A stretch of DNA of 64,000 bases from Paraburkholderia aromaticivorans (GTDB lineage: Bacteria > Pseudomonadota > Gammaproteobacteria > Burkholderiales > Burkholderiaceae), in assembly GCF_002278075.1 (NCBI RefSeq), contig NZ_CP022989.1:744001-808000 (forward strand), read 5' to 3'. Within the stretch, counting starts at the first letter, position 1, and every line of letters starts with the position of its first letter. The translations under genes and the position numbers were made by a program. Under the pieces are notes generated by a model. That model did no database searches. It was given only the letters and a program-made list of their open reading frames with translations, and was not told the origin of the DNA. Of this stretch, positions 22,182 through 33,662 are shown piece by piece.

Positions 22182-23012
22182 CTAGCGCTGGCAGGTGGGA
22201 CAGAAATACGTTGAACGCTGCCCCTGCACGATCTGTTTGATCGGCGTTCCACACACGCGGCATGGCAGCCCCGCGCGATCATAGACGAAATAGTCGAGCT
22301 GGAAGTAACCGCTTTCGCCATTGCTGCCGACAAAATCGCGCAGCGTGCTGCCGCCCTTCTCGATCGCCGCGGCGAGCGTCACCCGCACGGCGTCCGCGAG
22401 CAGATCGTAACGCACGAGCGAGACGCGCCCCGCTGCGGTGGTCGGCCGGATGCCGGCGCGAAACAGGCTCTCCGACGCATAGATATTGCCCACGCCCACG
22501 ACGATGTCCCCCGCCAGCAACGCCTGCTTCACCGACACCTTGCGCCCGCGCGTGAGCCGGTGCATCAGCGCGCCGGAGAACGCGGGCGAAAACGGCTCGA
22601 CGCCGAGCCCCGCGAGCAACGGATGCTCGAGCACGTCGCCGGCTTCGCGCGGGTGCCACAGCACCGCGCCGAAGCGCCGCGGATCGCGGTAGCGCAAAAT
22701 GAACTCGTCGAAAATCCAGTCGACGTGGTCGTGTTTCGCCGCGGCCGGCGGATGCGGTACATGGCGCAACACCCGCAGCGTCCCGGTCATGCCAAGATGC
22801 ACAATGAACCAGCCCGCGTCGATCTCGAACAACAGGTATTTGCCGCGCCGCTCGACCTTGCGCACCACGCTGCCGCGCAAGGTCTTCGCGAGATCCGCTG
22901 GAATCGGCCAGCGCAGCGCGGGCGTACGTACATCGACGCGTTCAACCTTGCGCCCGGACACATACGGTTCGATTCCCCGTCGGGTAACCTCAACTTCTGG
23001 CAACTCTGGCAT
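22182..23012 (-). CDS. mutM: Formamidopyrimidine-DNA glycosylase
   Basis: Excises 8-oxoguanine and other oxidised purines. The 276-residue protein starts with MPELPEVEV, where the proline after Met is the catalytic nucleophile, so the start is certain. The conserved lysine loop is in [13 protein letters not shown], the ASE motif is in [17 protein letters not shown], and a C-terminal zinc finger has the form CRVCGTPI...CPTC. It is paired with mutY in the GO repair system. Confidence 0.97.
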   Translation of the reverse strand: MPELPEVEVTRRGIEPYVSGRKVERVDVRTPALRWPIPADLAKTLRGSVVRKVERRGKYLLFEIDAGWFIVHLGMTGTLRVLRHVPHPPAAAKHDHVDWIFDEFILRYRDPRRFGAVLWHPREAGDVLEHPLLAGLGVEPFSPAFSGALMHRLTRGRKVSVKQALLAGDIVVGVGNIYASESLFRAGIRPTTAAGRVSLVRYDLLADAVRVTLAAAIEKGGSTLRDFVGSNGESGYFQLDYFVYDRAGLPCRVCGTPIKQIVQGQRSTYFCPTCQR

Positions 23013-23099
23013 GTCTAACTGGTGTGGAGCTTGCGTGAGTGGTTGTGCGCGTATTGTAGCGAGCGCGTTACAATCGTCCGAAACATTGAACGGATTTCC

Positions 23100-24941
23100 A
23101 TGAACTTGTCCTTCGTGAAGCTGTTTTTGAAGCGCCCGGCTAGCGCATTGCGCGTACCGCACGCCGTGTCCGCTCGCCGGATGCTCGGCGCGGCGGTGCT
23201 CGCCGTCTGGGCGCTGGCCGCCGTGCCCGCGCACGCGCAGGTCCCCTCACCGGACCCGGATGACACCTCGGTCACCCTGCCGGACCCGCTCGGCCCGGCC
23301 TCCGCGGAGGACCAGAAGTCCCTGCCCGGTGTGCCGCTGACGAGCCAGATCGTATTCCAGGTGCTCGCGGCCGAAGTTGCGCTGCAGCGCGACCAGCCGG
23401 CGCCCGCCTATCAGACCTACCTCGCCCTTGCGCGCGACACGCACGATCCGCGCATGGCGCAACGCGCCACCGAGATCGCGCTGGCCGCGCAGAGCCCGTC
23501 GGACGCGTTGGCCGCCGCGCAATTGTGGCAGCAGTATGCGCCGAACTCGGAACGCGCCGCGCAACTCGACGCGTCGCTGCTCGTGCTGTCCGGCCGGCCC
23601 GACGACGCGGCGCAGATCCTCGCACGCGAACTCGCGAGGGTGCCCGCCGCCAACCGCGGCAGCGCGATTCTGGCGCTGCAGCTGCTGCTCTCGCGCGGCC
23701 CGAACCGGATCGGCGGCCTGCACGTGCTGCAGGACCTGCTCAAGAACGACATGAACCGGCCGGAAGCGCAGTTGGCCATCGCCCGCCAGCAGATCGTGTC
23801 GGACGACGCGCCGGGCGCGCGCAAGTCGCTCGAACAGGCGCTCACGCTCAAGCCCGACTATTTGCCGGCGGCGCTGATGCTGTCGCAAATGGGCCCGGAA
23901 GAGCGCAAGGAAGGGATTGCCTCGCTCGAAAAGTACGTGCAGCAAAATCCGAAATCGCATGACGCGCGTCTCGCGCTCGCCCAGATGTATCTCGCGAGCG
24001 ACCGTCTGGACGACGCGCAGAAGCAGTTCGAGATCATGCATAAGAACAACGCGAACGACCTCACGCCGCTCATGGCGCTCGCGCTGATCAAGATCCAGCA
24101 GAAGAATTTCAACGACGCGCAGACGTATCTGACCAAGTACGCACAGCAAGCCGAAAAAACGCCGGGCGCCGATCCTGGCCAAGCGTATATCTACCTTGCT
24201 CAACTGTCGCTCGAACAGAAAAACGATGCGGCAGCGAGCGACTGGCTGAACAAGGTCTCGCCGTCGAGCCAGCAATTCGTGCCGGCGCAGATCACGCGCG
24301 CGCAATTGCTCGCCAAGCAAGGCAGGGCTGACGACGCGCGCAAGCTGCTGGCTAATCTGCAGGCGCCCGACCCGCGTGACCAGGCGCTGATCTCGCGCAC
24401 GGACGCGGCGATCCTGTTCGACGCGAAACGCTACCCGGAGGCTGAAGCCCGCCTGCAGCAAGCCACGGCGCAGTTCCCCGACGACCCCGATCTGACCTAC
24501 GACTACGCGATGTCCGCCGAAAAGACCGGCCATTACGACATCATGGAAGCGCAGTTGCGCAAGCTGATCCAGACGCAGCCCGACAATCCGCAAGCGTATA
24601 ACGCGCTCGGCTACTCGCTGGCCGATCGCAATCAGCGTCTCGCCGAAGCGGACAAGCTGGTCGAGAAGGCATCCTCGTTGGCGCCAAACGACGCGTTCAT
24701 CATGGATAGCGTGGGCTGGGTGAAGTACCGCATGGGCGACACGTCGGACGCGATCAAGCTGCTGCGCAAAGCCTACGACATGCAGCCGAACGCCGAAATC
24801 GGCGCGCACCTCGGCGAAGTGTTGTGGAAGACCGGCAATCAGGATCAGGCACGCGCTGCTTTCCGCGACGCCCGCAAGCTCGAACCGGACAACGACACGC
24901 TGGTCAAAACGCTCCAACGTCTTCAGGTGAACGATCTTTGA
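23100..24941 (+). CDS. Secreted tetratricopeptide repeat protein
   Basis: A 613-residue protein with a signal peptide (cleavage expected near AVPAHA-Q, residue about 48) and a chain of TPR units covering most of the rest, for example [20 protein letters not shown] and [20 protein letters not shown]. The start is placed at the ATG at 23100 because 26 codons upstream carry no signal. It overlaps lolB by one base (TGATG), as in other Burkholderia. The function is not established; a periplasmic or outer-membrane scaffold role is likely given lolB. Confidence 0.88.
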   Translation: MNLSFVKLFLKRPASALRVPHAVSARRMLGAAVLAVWALAAVPAHAQVPSPDPDDTSVTLPDPLGPASAEDQKSLPGVPLTSQIVFQVLAAEVALQRDQPAPAYQTYLALARDTHDPRMAQRATEIALAAQSPSDALAAAQLWQQYAPNSERAAQLDASLLVLSGRPDDAAQILARELARVPAANRGSAILALQLLLSRGPNRIGGLHVLQDLLKNDMNRPEAQLAIARQQIVSDDAPGARKSLEQALTLKPDYLPAALMLSQMGPEERKEGIASLEKYVQQNPKSHDARLALAQMYLASDRLDDAQKQFEIMHKNNANDLTPLMALALIKIQQKNFNDAQTYLTKYAQQAEKTPGADPGQAYIYLAQLSLEQKNDAAASDWLNKVSPSSQQFVPAQITRAQLLAKQGRADDARKLLANLQAPDPRDQALISRTDAAILFDAKRYPEAEARLQQATAQFPDDPDLTYDYAMSAEKTGHYDIMEAQLRKLIQTQPDNPQAYNALGYSLADRNQRLAEADKLVEKASSLAPNDAFIMDSVGWVKYRMGDTSDAIKLLRKAYDMQPNAEIGAHLGEVLWKTGNQDQARAAFRDARKLEPDNDTLVKTLQRLQVNDL

Positions 24942-25573
24942 TGCGTCTTTCCCGTCTGACTTCCTTTTCCCGAGCGTCGCGTGGCGCGGCGCTCGGATTC
25001 GCAGCGGCAGCGGCTGTCGCATTGGCCGGTTGTGCATCGGTGAAACCGCAGGGTCCGTCCACGTCGAATGCCGCGACCTCCGTCACCGCGCAGACGAGCC
25101 GCGCGTATCAGGGCCGTTTCGCGGTCCAGTACAACGATCAGAACGGCCAGCAACGCAACGCGTACGGCAACTTCAGCTGGCAGGAAACCGGCGACACCGT
25201 GACACTGGAGTTGCGCAATCCGCTCGGCCAGACGCTCGCGGTGGTGACATCCTCGTCGGCGTCGGCCACGCTGGAGTTGCCCAATCGCCAGCCGCTTACC
25301 GCGGATAACGTCTCCACGCTGATGCAGAATGCGCTTGGCTTCGTGCTGCCGGTCGAAGGGCTGCGCTATTGGCTGCAGCCGTCGCCGGCGCCCACTTCGC
25401 GCGCCAAAACCGAGAAGGATCCTGAGCAACCGTCGCGGCTGAAGGAGATCACGCAGGACGGCTGGACGATCGACTACCTGGCGTATGCCGACGCACCGGC
25501 CACCGGCGTGAAGCGCGTCAACCTGAGCCGTTCGGATCCGCCGCTCGACATCAAGCTCGTGCTGGATCAGTAA
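24941..25573 (+). CDS. lolB: Outer-membrane lipoprotein LolB
   Basis: LolB accepts lipoproteins from LolA and inserts them in the outer membrane. The 210-residue protein has a signal peptide with the lipobox LAGC near residue 30 and the LolB-type beta-strand region (YQGRFAVQYNDQNGQQRNAY). It lies between the TPR gene and ispE, the conserved position in this group. Confidence 0.93.
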   Translation: MRLSRLTSFSRASRGAALGFAAAAAVALAGCASVKPQGPSTSNAATSVTAQTSRAYQGRFAVQYNDQNGQQRNAYGNFSWQETGDTVTLELRNPLGQTLAVVTSSSASATLELPNRQPLTADNVSTLMQNALGFVLPVEGLRYWLQPSPAPTSRAKTEKDPEQPSRLKEITQDGWTIDYLAYADAPATGVKRVNLSRSDPPLDIKLVLDQ

Positions 25574-25653
25574 CGCACGCCGGCTTTTGCACATCTTTTC
25601 ACGCGCGCCCTTGCCGCTTTTTCGGCGCCATCTGGCGCATGTAGCTTCGACTC

Positions 25654-26535
25654 ATGATTGAAACGACCGATTCGCTGCGCGACTGCCTCGCGCCAGCGAA
25701 ACTCAACCTCTTCCTGCACATCACCGGCCGCCGGCCGGATGGCTATCACACGCTGCAAACGGTCTTCCAGTTGCTCGACTGGGGCGACACGCTGCACTTC
25801 ACGCGACGCGACGACGGCCTCATCACGCGCCGCACGGAGATCGCCGATGTGCCGCCGGAACACGACCTGACCGTACGCGCCGCGACGCTGCTCAAGGCGC
25901 ATACGGGTTCGCCTGAAGGCGTCGATATCGAAATCGACAAGCGCCTGCCGATGGGCGCAGGCCTCGGCGGCGGCAGCTCCGACGCGGCGACGACGTTGCT
26001 CGCGCTGAACCGTCTGTGGAAGCTCAACCTGCCTCGTCTTGAATTGCAGGCACTGGCGTTGAAACTCGGCGCGGACGTGCCATTTTTTGTTTTTGGAAAA
26101 AATGCGTTCGCCCAGGGTGTCGGAGAAGCTTTAGACGTTGTACAATTGCCGCCGCGCCATTTCCTAGTAGTGACGCCGAGGGTTCATGTTCCGACTGCAG
26201 CGATTTTTTCTGAAAAAGCGTTGACAAGAGATTCAAAACCCCTCACAATTATGGACTTTCCTGCAGAACTTAGCTGCAACACTGAATGGCCAGAAAGTTT
26301 CGGCCGGAATGACATGCAGCAGGTAGTCGTAGGGAAGTACGCGGAAGTAGCGCAAGTGCTGCGATGGTTTGAAAACGTCGCGCCAGCGCGGATGTCTGGA
26401 TCAGGTGCAAGTGTCTTTGCAGCGTTCCGTAGTAAAGCTGAGGCAGAAGCGGTGCAAGCCAAACTGCCTGGCGAATGGAACAGTGCAGTGGCCGCCAGCC
26501 TCGATCAGCATCCACTCTTTACTTTCGCGTCATAA
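25654..26535 (+). CDS. ispE: 4-diphosphocytidyl-2-C-methyl-D-erythritol kinase
   Basis: GHMP-family kinase of the MEP isoprenoid pathway. The 293-residue protein has the ATP-binding signature [16 protein letters not shown] near residue 95, an N-terminal [19 protein letters not shown], and the C-terminal [12 protein letters not shown]. It is adjacent to tRNA-Gln and prs. Confidence 0.97.
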   Translation: MIETTDSLRDCLAPAKLNLFLHITGRRPDGYHTLQTVFQLLDWGDTLHFTRRDDGLITRRTEIADVPPEHDLTVRAATLLKAHTGSPEGVDIEIDKRLPMGAGLGGGSSDAATTLLALNRLWKLNLPRLELQALALKLGADVPFFVFGKNAFAQGVGEALDVVQLPPRHFLVVTPRVHVPTAAIFSEKALTRDSKPLTIMDFPAELSCNTEWPESFGRNDMQQVVVGKYAEVAQVLRWFENVAPARMSGSGASVFAAFRSKAEAEAVQAKLPGEWNSAVAASLDQHPLFTFAS

Positions 26536-26587
26536 GTTTTGCATCGTCGAACGAAACTCCACGTTCGGCGGAGCTCAGAGTTAGTGT

Positions 26588-26664
26588 AGGGGAGTCGCCA
26601 AGCTGGTTAAGGCACCGGATTTTGATTCCGGCATGCAAAGGTTCGAATCCTTTCTCCCCTGCCA
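26588..26664 (+). tRNA. tRNA-Gln (anticodon TTG)
   Basis: A complete cloverleaf is visible. The acceptor stem AGGGGAG pairs with CTCCCCT, followed by G and an encoded CCA. The anticodon arm CCGGA-TTTTGAT-TCCGG places TTG at the anticodon, and the T arm is AAAGG-TTCGAAT-CCTTT. It lies between ispE and prs. Confidence 0.97.
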
Positions 26665-26711
26665 AAAATTCTCGCATTTCCCCTCGCCCCCCAGCCTGAA
26701 GTAGGTGCACG

Positions 26712-27668
26712 ATGAGCAGCCATGACGGCCTGATGGTTTTTACTGGCAACGCAAATCCCGCGCTTGCACAGGAAGTCGTCAAAATCCTCGGTATTCCCCT
26801 CGGCAAAGCAATGGTTAGCCGTTTCTCGGACGGTGAAATCCAGGTCGAGATTCAGGAAAACGTGCGTGGCAAGGATGTCTTCGTCCTGCAGTCCACGTGC
26901 GCGCCGGCAAACGACAATCTGATGGAATTGATGATCATGGTCGATGCGCTCAAGCGCGCATCCGCTGGCCGGATCACCGCAGCCATCCCCTACTTCGGTT
27001 ATGCCCGTCAAGATCGCCGCCCGCGTTCCGCGCGTGTGGCCATCTCGGCGAAGATCGTGGCGAACATGCTGGAAATCGCCGGCGTCGAGCGGATCATTAC
27101 CATGGATCTGCACGCCGACCAGATTCAAGGCTTCTTCGACATTCCAGTCGACAATATCTACGCGACGCCCGTGCTGCTCGGCGATCTGCGCAAGCAGAAC
27201 TACGAGAACCTGCTGGTCGTTTCGCCGGACGTCGGCGGCGTGGTGCGTGCCCGCGCATTGGCCAAGCAGTTGAATTGCGATCTTGCGATCATCGACAAAC
27301 GCCGCCCGAAGGCGAACGTTGCCGAAGTAATGAACATTATCGGTGAAGTCGAAGGCCGTACCTGCGTGATCATGGACGACATGGTCGACACCGCCGGCAC
27401 GCTCTGCAAGGCAGCACAAGTTTTGAAGGAACGTGGCGCGAAGCAGGTGTTCGCTTACGCTACGCACCCGGTCCTATCGGGCGGCGCAGGCGAGCGTATC
27501 GCGGCTTCCGCGCTCGACGAACTCGTTGTCACGGACACGATCCCGCTCGGAGAAGAAGCCCGCTCGTGCGCCAAGATCCGCTCGTTGACCAGCGCCGGCC
27601 TGCTTGCCGAAACGTTCTCGCGGATTCGCCGCGGCGATTCGGTGATGTCGCTGTTCGCCGAAAGTTAA
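26712..27668 (+). CDS. prs: Ribose-phosphate pyrophosphokinase
   Basis: Makes PRPP from ribose 5-phosphate and ATP for nucleotides, histidine and NAD. The 318-residue protein has the class I features: [20 protein letters not shown], the PRPP motif [14 protein letters not shown] near residue 220, and the YFGYARQDR flexible-loop segment. It is followed by a hairpin terminator and rplY. Confidence 0.98.
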   Translation: MSSHDGLMVFTGNANPALAQEVVKILGIPLGKAMVSRFSDGEIQVEIQENVRGKDVFVLQSTCAPANDNLMELMIMVDALKRASAGRITAAIPYFGYARQDRRPRSARVAISAKIVANMLEIAGVERIITMDLHADQIQGFFDIPVDNIYATPVLLGDLRKQNYENLLVVSPDVGGVVRARALAKQLNCDLAIIDKRRPKANVAEVMNIIGEVEGRTCVIMDDMVDTAGTLCKAAQVLKERGAKQVFAYATHPVLSGGAGERIAASALDELVVTDTIPLGEEARSCAKIRSLTSAGLLAETFSRIRRGDSVMSLFAES

Positions 27669-27759
27669 GTATTTGCGAAGGCGCTGCGCGCCGCTCCGTG
27701 CGGCAGGCAGCGCTTTTGCACAATCGGCATGAACGAACGAAGGTTCGTGCCGCAGCTCT

Positions 27760-27795
27760 GGGGCCTCAGCCATTTGGCTTGGAGGCCCCGTTTTT
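27760..27795 (+). terminator. Hairpin between prs and rplY
   Basis: GGGGCCTC pairs with GAGGCCCC across a 14-base loop and is followed by GTTTTT. It lies about 90 bases after prs and 37 bases before rplY, so it may attenuate rather than end transcription. Confidence 0.7.
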
Positions 27796-27831
27796 ACTGC
27801 CTGGTCGCGGGCAGTGCAATGGAGATTCAAA

Positions 27832-28449
27832 ATGAAAGTAGTCGCTTTCGAGCGTTCTTTGCAAGGTACGGGTGCGAGCCGCCGCCTGCGTAACTCGGGC
27901 AAGACCCCGGGCATCGTATATGGCGCTGGTGCTGAAACGCAATTGGTCGAACTGGACCACAACGCGCTGTGGCACGCGCTGAAGAAAGAAGTTTTCCACT
28001 CGTCGATCCTCGATCTGGAAGTGGGCGGCAAGTCGCAACAGGTTCTGCTGCGCGACGTGCAATACCACCCGTTCCGTCAGCTCGTGCTGCACGTGGACTT
28101 CCAACGTGTCGACGCGAAGAAGAAGCTGCACACCAAGGTGCCGCTGCACTTCATGAACCAGGAATCCAACCCGGCAGTGAAGCTGTCGAGCGCGGTGATC
28201 TCGCACGTCATCAACGAAATCGAAATCGAGTGCCTGCCGTCGGCACTGCCGGAATTCCTCGAAGTTGATCTGGCGACCATCGAAGCGGGTCAATCGGTTC
28301 ACGCCAAGGACATCAAGCTGCCGGCAGGTGTGTCGCTGGTTGCTCACGTCGAAGCAGAAAACCCGGTGGTCGCAGCTGCAACGATCCCGGCTGGCGCAAT
28401 CGCTGAAGGCGAAGCCGCTGCTGCTGAAGGCGAAACGCCGGCTGCTTGA
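27832..28449 (+). CDS. rplY: 50S ribosomal protein L25/general stress protein Ctc
   Basis: Binds 5S rRNA in the large subunit. The 205-residue protein is the long (TL5/Ctc) form: an N-terminal 5S-binding domain ([20 protein letters not shown]..., residues about 1-95) and a C-terminal beta-domain, ending in an Ala/Glu-rich tail. It starts at the ATG at 27832; an in-frame ATG six codons upstream is unlikely. It is followed by a strong terminator and pth, a common pair. Confidence 0.96.
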   Translation: MKVVAFERSLQGTGASRRLRNSGKTPGIVYGAGAETQLVELDHNALWHALKKEVFHSSILDLEVGGKSQQVLLRDVQYHPFRQLVLHVDFQRVDAKKKLHTKVPLHFMNQESNPAVKLSSAVISHVINEIEIECLPSALPEFLEVDLATIEAGQSVHAKDIKLPAGVSLVAHVEAENPVVAAATIPAGAIAEGEAAAAEGETPAA

Positions 28450-28511
28450 GCGCCATTCAGGCACCGAGCAAGTAATCCTCTCGATCCGTTTCAATGAAAC
28501 GGTCGATGTGA

Positions 28512-28543
28512 CCCGCCGAGGTTCGCCCCGGCGGGTTTTTTTT
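28512..28543 (+). terminator. Intrinsic terminator after rplY
   Basis: CCCGCCGAGG / CCCCGGCGGG forms a stem followed by eight T residues, about 60 bases after rplY. Confidence 0.88.
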
Positions 28544-28599
28544 CGGTTTTTTTCGGCTCGGCGGCATTCGGCTGCTGAGCCAGATGGACCTACGCAATC

Positions 28600-29202
28600 A
28601 TGATCAAGCTGATCGTCGGCCTCGGCAATCCGGGCGCCGAATACACCGCGACGCGTCACAACGCCGGCTTCTGGCTGGTCGATCAACTGGCGCGCGAAGC
28701 AGGCACGACGTTGCGCGACGAGCGGCGTTTCCACGGCTTCTACGCCAAGGCACGGCTTCACGGCGAGGAAGTGCACCTGCTGGAACCGCAAACGTATATG
28801 AACCGCTCGGGCCAATCTGTCGTGGCGGTCGCACAGTTCTTCAAGATTCTCCCCGACGAAATTCTGGTCGCGCACGACGAACTCGACATGCCGCCCGGCA
28901 GCGTCAAGCTGAAGCTCGGCGGTGGCAGCGGCGGCCACAACGGGCTCAAGGACATCACCGCGCATCTGTCGTCGCAACAGTACTGGCGGCTGCGGATCGG
29001 CATTGGCCATCCGCGGGACCTGATTCCGGAAAGCGCGCGCGCCGGCGCCAAGCCGGATGTCGCCAACTACGTGCTGAAACCGCCACGGCGCGAAGAGCAG
29101 GATGTGATCGATGCATCGATCGAGCGTGCGCTCGCCGTGATGCCGCAAATCATCAAGGGCGAACTTGAACGCGCGATGATGCAGTTGCATCGCAATCCCT
29201 AG
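28600..29202 (+). CDS. pth: Peptidyl-tRNA hydrolase
   Basis: Recycles peptidyl-tRNA released from ribosomes. The 200-residue protein starts [20 protein letters not shown], with the catalytic His at the end of that segment, and has the signatures [15 protein letters not shown] and the Asp in [14 protein letters not shown]. Length and position after rplY are typical. Confidence 0.97.
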   Translation: MIKLIVGLGNPGAEYTATRHNAGFWLVDQLAREAGTTLRDERRFHGFYAKARLHGEEVHLLEPQTYMNRSGQSVVAVAQFFKILPDEILVAHDELDMPPGSVKLKLGGGSGGHNGLKDITAHLSSQQYWRLRIGIGHPRDLIPESARAGAKPDVANYVLKPPRREEQDVIDASIERALAVMPQIIKGELERAMMQLHRNP

Positions 29203-29290
29203 ACTGGCCCGGTGGCACAGGTCGCCGCACAACCCTTGAGCGCAACTGCCTTGCGTGGGATTAGAGTGGGTGCTTTGCATGGAGAATCGC

Positions 29291-30370
29291 TTGAGCCGCT
29301 ATTGGAGTGACATCGTTCACCGTTTAACGCCGTATGTGCCGGGCGAGCAGCCCGTGGTTGCGCATCCGGTGAAGCTGAACACCAACGAGAATCCCTATCC
29401 GCCGTCGCCCCGCGTGCTCGCGGCAATCCGGCAGGAACTCGGCGAGGCGGCGGAATCGCTGCGCCGCTATCCCGATCCAACGGCGCACAAGCTCCGCGAA
29501 ACGGTTGCCACGTACCACGGCATCCGCGCCGACCAGGTCTTTGCGGGCAACGGCTCGGACGAAGTGCTCGCACTCACGTTCCAGGCGCTGCTCAAGCACG
29601 ACAAACCTTTGCTGTTTCCGGACGTCACCTACAGCTTCTATCCGACGTATGCGCGGCTTTTCGAAGTCGACTACCGCACCATTCCGCTCGACGAGAGCTT
29701 CGCAATCAACGTCGACGACTATATGACGCCGAATGGCGGCATTCTGTTTCCAAACCCGAACGCGCCAACCGGCCGGCCGCTGCCGCTCGCCGATATCGAG
29801 CGCCTCGTGGCGAGCAATCCGGATTCCGTGGTGGTGATCGACGAGGCTTACGTGGATTTCGGCGCTCAATCGGCGATCGGTCTGATCGACCGTTATCCGA
29901 ATCTGCTGGTCGTACAGACCGTATCGAAGTCGCGTTCGCTGGCCGGGATGCGCGTCGGCTTTGCGTTCGGCGATCCGGAGTTGATCGCCGCGCTGAACCG
30001 CGTGAAGGACAGTTTCAACTCCTACCCGTTAGACCGCCTCGCGCAGGCCGCGGCCGCCGCAGCGTACGAGGACGACGCGTGGTTTCGCGGCACCTGCGCC
30101 AAGGTCGTCGCAAGCCGTGAGCGACTGGCCGCGGGGTTGAGGGCATTGGGTTTCGAGGTGGTGCCGTCGGCTGCGAATCTGCTGTTCGCACGCCACGAAG
30201 GCTACGACGCCGCAACGCTCGCTTTACGGCTAAGGGAAAAGGAGATTTTCGTGCGCCATTTCAAGGCTCCGCGAATCGATCAACATCTGCGGATTTCGGT
30301 CGGCACCGACGCCGAATGTGACATTCTGCTGGGCGCGTTGCGCGACATTTTCGACGCGTACGTCGGATAA
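29291..30370 (+). CDS. hisC: Histidinol-phosphate aminotransferase
   Basis: PLP-dependent class I/II aminotransferase of histidine synthesis. I place the start at TTG 29291 (359 residues, beginning with Ser-Arg-Tyr-Trp), because GGAG at 29281-29284 is six bases upstream and relatives begin there; in-frame ATG codons lie 4 and 12 codons further upstream. [11 protein letters not shown], the PNPNAPTG motif and the PLP lysine in [15 protein letters not shown] are visible. Burkholderia genomes usually carry a second hisC in the his operon, so this copy may be a paralog with another aminotransferase role. Confidence 0.92.
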   Translation: MSRYWSDIVHRLTPYVPGEQPVVAHPVKLNTNENPYPPSPRVLAAIRQELGEAAESLRRYPDPTAHKLRETVATYHGIRADQVFAGNGSDEVLALTFQALLKHDKPLLFPDVTYSFYPTYARLFEVDYRTIPLDESFAINVDDYMTPNGGILFPNPNAPTGRPLPLADIERLVASNPDSVVVIDEAYVDFGAQSAIGLIDRYPNLLVVQTVSKSRSLAGMRVGFAFGDPELIAALNRVKDSFNSYPLDRLAQAAAAAAYEDDAWFRGTCAKVVASRERLAAGLRALGFEVVPSAANLLFARHEGYDAATLALRLREKEIFVRHFKAPRIDQHLRISVGTDAECDILLGALRDIFDAYVG

Positions 30371-30403
30371 AGCGGCGCACAGCGCAAAAGCGACGCGGCA
30401 AAA

Positions 30404-30438
30404 AAAACGGCGAGACCAAAAGGTCTCGCCGTTTTTTT
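30404..30438. terminator. Bidirectional terminator between hisC and ferredoxin gene
   Basis: AACGGCGAGACC / GGTCTCGCCGTT is a perfect 12-bp stem with an AAAA loop, flanked by A7 on the left and T7 on the right. It can therefore terminate both hisC (rightward) and the leftward ferredoxin gene. Confidence 0.95.
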
Positions 30439-30449
30439 AACTTTGTTTC

Positions 30450-30719
<270 letters not shown>

Positions 30720-30770
30720 TCACGCCGGCCGCAGCCGGCTTTGATCCGTCAAACCGACAGTTTACGCCGG

Positions 30771-31286
30771 TTACGGCTGCGCCGCCGAAGCGCCGTTGGC
30801 CGGGTCCAGGGCGGCGACCTTCTCTTTCAGCCATTGCTCGACCGATGGGAACACGAACTTGCTGACATCGCCGCCCAGTTGAGCAATTTCACGCACGATC
30901 GTGCCCGAAATGAACTGGTATTGGTCGGACGGCGTCATGAACATGGTTTCGACATCGGGCAGCAAATAGCGATTCATGCCGGCCATCTGGAACTCATATT
31001 CGAAGTCCGACACAGCCCGCAGGCCACGCACGATCACCCGCGCGTTATTGCTGCGCACGAAATCTTTCAGCAGCCCCTTGAAGCTCATGACCTGAACGTT
31101 CGGGTAGTGCCCGAGCACTTCGTGAGCGATGTCGAGGCGCTCTTCGAGCGTGAAAAATGGTTTCTTGTTGCGGCTGTCGGCAACGCCGACCACCAGCGTG
31201 TCGAAAATGCTCGACGCGCGCCGAACGAGGTCTTCGTGACCGCGCGTCAGCGGATCGAACGTGCCCGGGTACACGGCGACTACCAT
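30771..31286 (-). CDS. coaD: Phosphopantetheine adenylyltransferase
   Basis: Catalyses the penultimate step of coenzyme A synthesis. The 171-residue protein starts [20 protein letters not shown], with the nucleotidyl-transfer TxGH motif near residue 17, and carries the ISGTIVREI motif near residue 130. The open frame extends 24 codons upstream, but family start and length fit 31286. It lies between rsmD and the ferredoxin gene. Confidence 0.97.
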   Translation of the reverse strand: MVVAVYPGTFDPLTRGHEDLVRRASSIFDTLVVGVADSRNKKPFFTLEERLDIAHEVLGHYPNVQVMSFKGLLKDFVRSNNARVIVRGLRAVSDFEYEFQMAGMNRYLLPDVETMFMTPSDQYQFISGTIVREIAQLGGDVSKFVFPSVEQWLKEKVAALDPANGASAAQP

Positions 31287-31397
31287 GAGACTTCTCCTCT
31301 CTTCAGACAAAGGGCACGTCAAAGCGTCCACGCGACGCATTTGGCACCGACCGCGCACGTGACGGCAAACCGCCCGGCGCTTGTTTTGGAACGCGCA

Positions 31398-32012
31398 TTA
31401 TTCCTTATTTTCGCGCTGCAGCAAATGAAAGCGGACAGCGCCTGCTTTGCCTTGCCGCACGATTTCCCAGCCGGCGAGCGTCTCGTTGCCCTCGAGTTCG
31501 AGCGCCTCCCCCGCTTCCACGTACAGAAAGCCGTCGGCGCTCACCAGCGGCACCGCCAGCGCGAGCGCTTTGCCGAGCAGATCAGCGCCGAACGGCGGGT
31601 CGAGAAACACCACGTCGAACGATCCGGGCGCGAGACTCGCGGCAAGGCGCAAACCGTCGGCCTCAGCGATTTCGATTGTGCGCGCCGACAGGCGTTCCTG
31701 GTTGGCGCGCAATTGGCCCGCGGCCCGCGCATTTCGCTCCACCATCAATACCCGGGCGGCGCCGCGCGATGCCGCCTCGAAACCCAGCGCGCCGCTGCCG
31801 GCGAACAGATCGAGGCAGCGCTGGCCCTGCAGATCCTGGCCGAGCCAGTTGAACAGCGTCTCGCGCACGCGATCGGGCGTGGGGCGCAAACCGTCGAGAT
31901 CGAGCACGGGCAAAGGCGTGCGCTTCCAGTCGCCGCCGATGATACGGATGGCGTGCGGCTTGCCGCCTTTGGACGAAGCGCCATGGGCGCGCGAAGGTGC
32001 GGAACGGGGCAT
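31398..32012 (-). CDS. rsmD: 16S rRNA (guanine(966)-N(2))-methyltransferase
   Basis: Methylates G966 of 16S rRNA. The 204-residue protein has an N-terminal RIIGGDWKRTPLPV, the SAM motif LDLFAGSGALGFEAASRG, and the catalytic DPPFG motif. I start it at 32012 (MPRSAPSRAHG); the frame is open for 71 further codons without conserved content. It is divergent from ftsY, the standard rsmD/ftsY arrangement. Confidence 0.95.
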   Translation of the reverse strand: MPRSAPSRAHGASSKGGKPHAIRIIGGDWKRTPLPVLDLDGLRPTPDRVRETLFNWLGQDLQGQRCLDLFAGSGALGFEAASRGAARVLMVERNARAAGQLRANQERLSARTIEIAEADGLRLAASLAPGSFDVVFLDPPFGADLLGKALALAVPLVSADGFLYVEAGEALELEGNETLAGWEIVRQGKAGAVRFHLLQRENKE

Positions 32013-32252
32013 GCGGTTTCGATGACGTTTGAAGGCGCCCGCGACGTCGATACGTGAGGGCCGGAGCGCCAACGTTACCACAGCGACGCCGCGCGTCCAG
32101 CCTGGCCGTTCGGCCGATACGACGGGCAGCGGCGCGCCTGATAAAATGTGCGGCTTCCAGCGCCTTGCATCCCGCATCGCAACGCTGCCTGCCGCTCCCG
32201 CCGGTTTCGTGCCGGCCGCGCGCATCGGCGCGCGCTCTCACCACGCCAGATC

Positions 32253-33419
32253 ATGTTCAGCTTTTTCAAACGATTCAAGGGTTCGAAAGAGTCCGATAAC
32301 GCGCCTGAAGAGTCGCAAACAGCGCCCGAAGGCTCGACACCCGAAGCCGCCGTGCAGGCGCCCGCGCCAGTCGCGCCGGCTACCTTGCGCCCGGCGGCTG
32401 CGCCGGCTCGCGTCGAGACACCGGCTGCGGCCGCTCCGTCGGCAATCTTGCCCGAGCCGGAAGAATCCGCGCCCGAAACCGTCGAAATCGTTCCGCCGCC
32501 GCTGCCGGACGCCGGTGCAAAGCGCTCGTGGCTGACGCGCCTGAAGACCGGCTTGTCGAAGACGAGTTCGAGCCTGACGGGCATCTTTGTCGGCACGAAG
32601 ATCGACGAAGATCTGTACGAGGAACTCGAAACCGCGCTGCTGATGTCCGACGCGGGGGTCGACGCCACGGAATTCCTGCTCGAAGCGCTGCGCGAAAAAG
32701 TGCGCGCCGAGCGCCTCACCGAGCCGCAGCAGGTCAAGGCAGCGCTGCGCACACTGCTCATCGACCTGCTCAAGCCGCTGGAGAAATCGCTAATGCTCGG
32801 ACGCGCGCAGCCGCTCGTGATGATGATCGCGGGCGTCAACGGCGCGGGCAAAACCACCAGCATCGGCAAGCTCGCCAAGCATTTGCAAAGTTTCGATCAG
32901 TCGGTGCTGCTGGCCGCGGGCGACACCTTCCGCGCCGCCGCGCGCGAGCAGTTGGCCATCTGGGGCCAGCGCAACAACGTGACCGTGGTGTCGCAGGAAA
33001 GCGGCGACCCGGCAGCCGTGATCTTCGACGCGGTCGGCGCCGCGCGTGCGCGCAAGATCGACGTGATGATGGCGGACACGGCCGGCCGTCTGCCGACCCA
33101 GTTGCATCTCATGGAAGAACTGCGCAAGGTGAAGCGCGTGATCGGCAAGGCGCAAAACGGCGCGCCGCACGAGGTGCTGCTGGTGATCGACGCCAACACC
33201 GGCCAGAACGCGCTCGCACAAGTAAAGGCTTTCGACGACGCGCTCGGCCTCACCGGTCTGATCGTCACCAAGCTCGACGGCACGGCGAAGGGCGGCATTC
33301 TGGCCGCCATCGCCCGGCAGCGTCCGATTCCGGTGTACTTCATCGGCGTCGGCGAAAAGGTCGAGGACTTGCAGCCGTTCAGCGCGGAAGAGTTTTCCGA
33401 CGCGTTGCTCGGCGGTTAA
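32253..33419 (+). CDS. ftsY: Signal recognition particle receptor
   Basis: FtsY is the membrane-associated SRP receptor GTPase. The 388-residue protein starts MFSFFKRFKG, an amphipathic membrane-binding helix, then has a Pro/Ala/Glu-rich A domain (about residues 15-90), an N domain, and a G domain with [14 protein letters not shown] near residue 190, DTAGRLPTQ and TKLDGTAKGG. Its terminator T-run is the integration site of the mobile element. Confidence 0.97.
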   Translation: MFSFFKRFKGSKESDNAPEESQTAPEGSTPEAAVQAPAPVAPATLRPAAAPARVETPAAAAPSAILPEPEESAPETVEIVPPPLPDAGAKRSWLTRLKTGLSKTSSSLTGIFVGTKIDEDLYEELETALLMSDAGVDATEFLLEALREKVRAERLTEPQQVKAALRTLLIDLLKPLEKSLMLGRAQPLVMMIAGVNGAGKTTSIGKLAKHLQSFDQSVLLAAGDTFRAAAREQLAIWGQRNNVTVVSQESGDPAAVIFDAVGAARARKIDVMMADTAGRLPTQLHLMEELRKVKRVIGKAQNGAPHEVLLVIDANTGQNALAQVKAFDDALGLTGLIVTKLDGTAKGGILAAIARQRPIPVYFIGVGEKVEDLQPFSAEEFSDALLGG

Positions 33420-33448
33420 CGGTTACGGCGGCCGCGTCCGAAACAGCA

Positions 33449-33484
33449 AAAAGGGCACTCCCACGAAATGGAGTGCCCTTTTTT
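33449..33484 (+). terminator. Intrinsic terminator of ftsY
   Basis: AAGGGCACTCC / GGAGTGCCCTT is a perfect 11-bp stem with loop CACGAAAT, followed by TTTT. The T-run is part of the putative attachment site. Confidence 0.93.
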
Positions 33485-33487
33485 CAT
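33480..33487. other. Putative left attachment site (attL) of the integrative element
   Basis: The octamer TTTTTCAT starts in the T-run of the ftsY terminator. From memory, TTTTTCAT is the core att site reported for Tn4371-family elements. The first integrase codon is about 175 bases inside, and core genes end exactly here. The right end lies outside the window, so the direct repeat cannot be confirmed. Confidence 0.75.
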
Positions 33488-33662
33488 TTCACCATGACTC
33501 CAGCACCGAACTTTGCTGGACTACGCCGAAGCCCGATACAGCAGGTTTATCAATAACTTAGGCGAGTCCAACATATGCCGGTGCTTTCCGAAACCTGACC
33601 CGGCTTCCCCTCTGATGGCCCCTACATGGCTCTTGGGAATCGGGTCTTTCCGAGGAGTCATC

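Noticed and set aside
23247..25037. Leftward 596-codon frame opposite the TPR gene and lolB
   Set aside because: Antisense shadow: low-complexity Arg/Val/His-rich translation across two well-supported genes.
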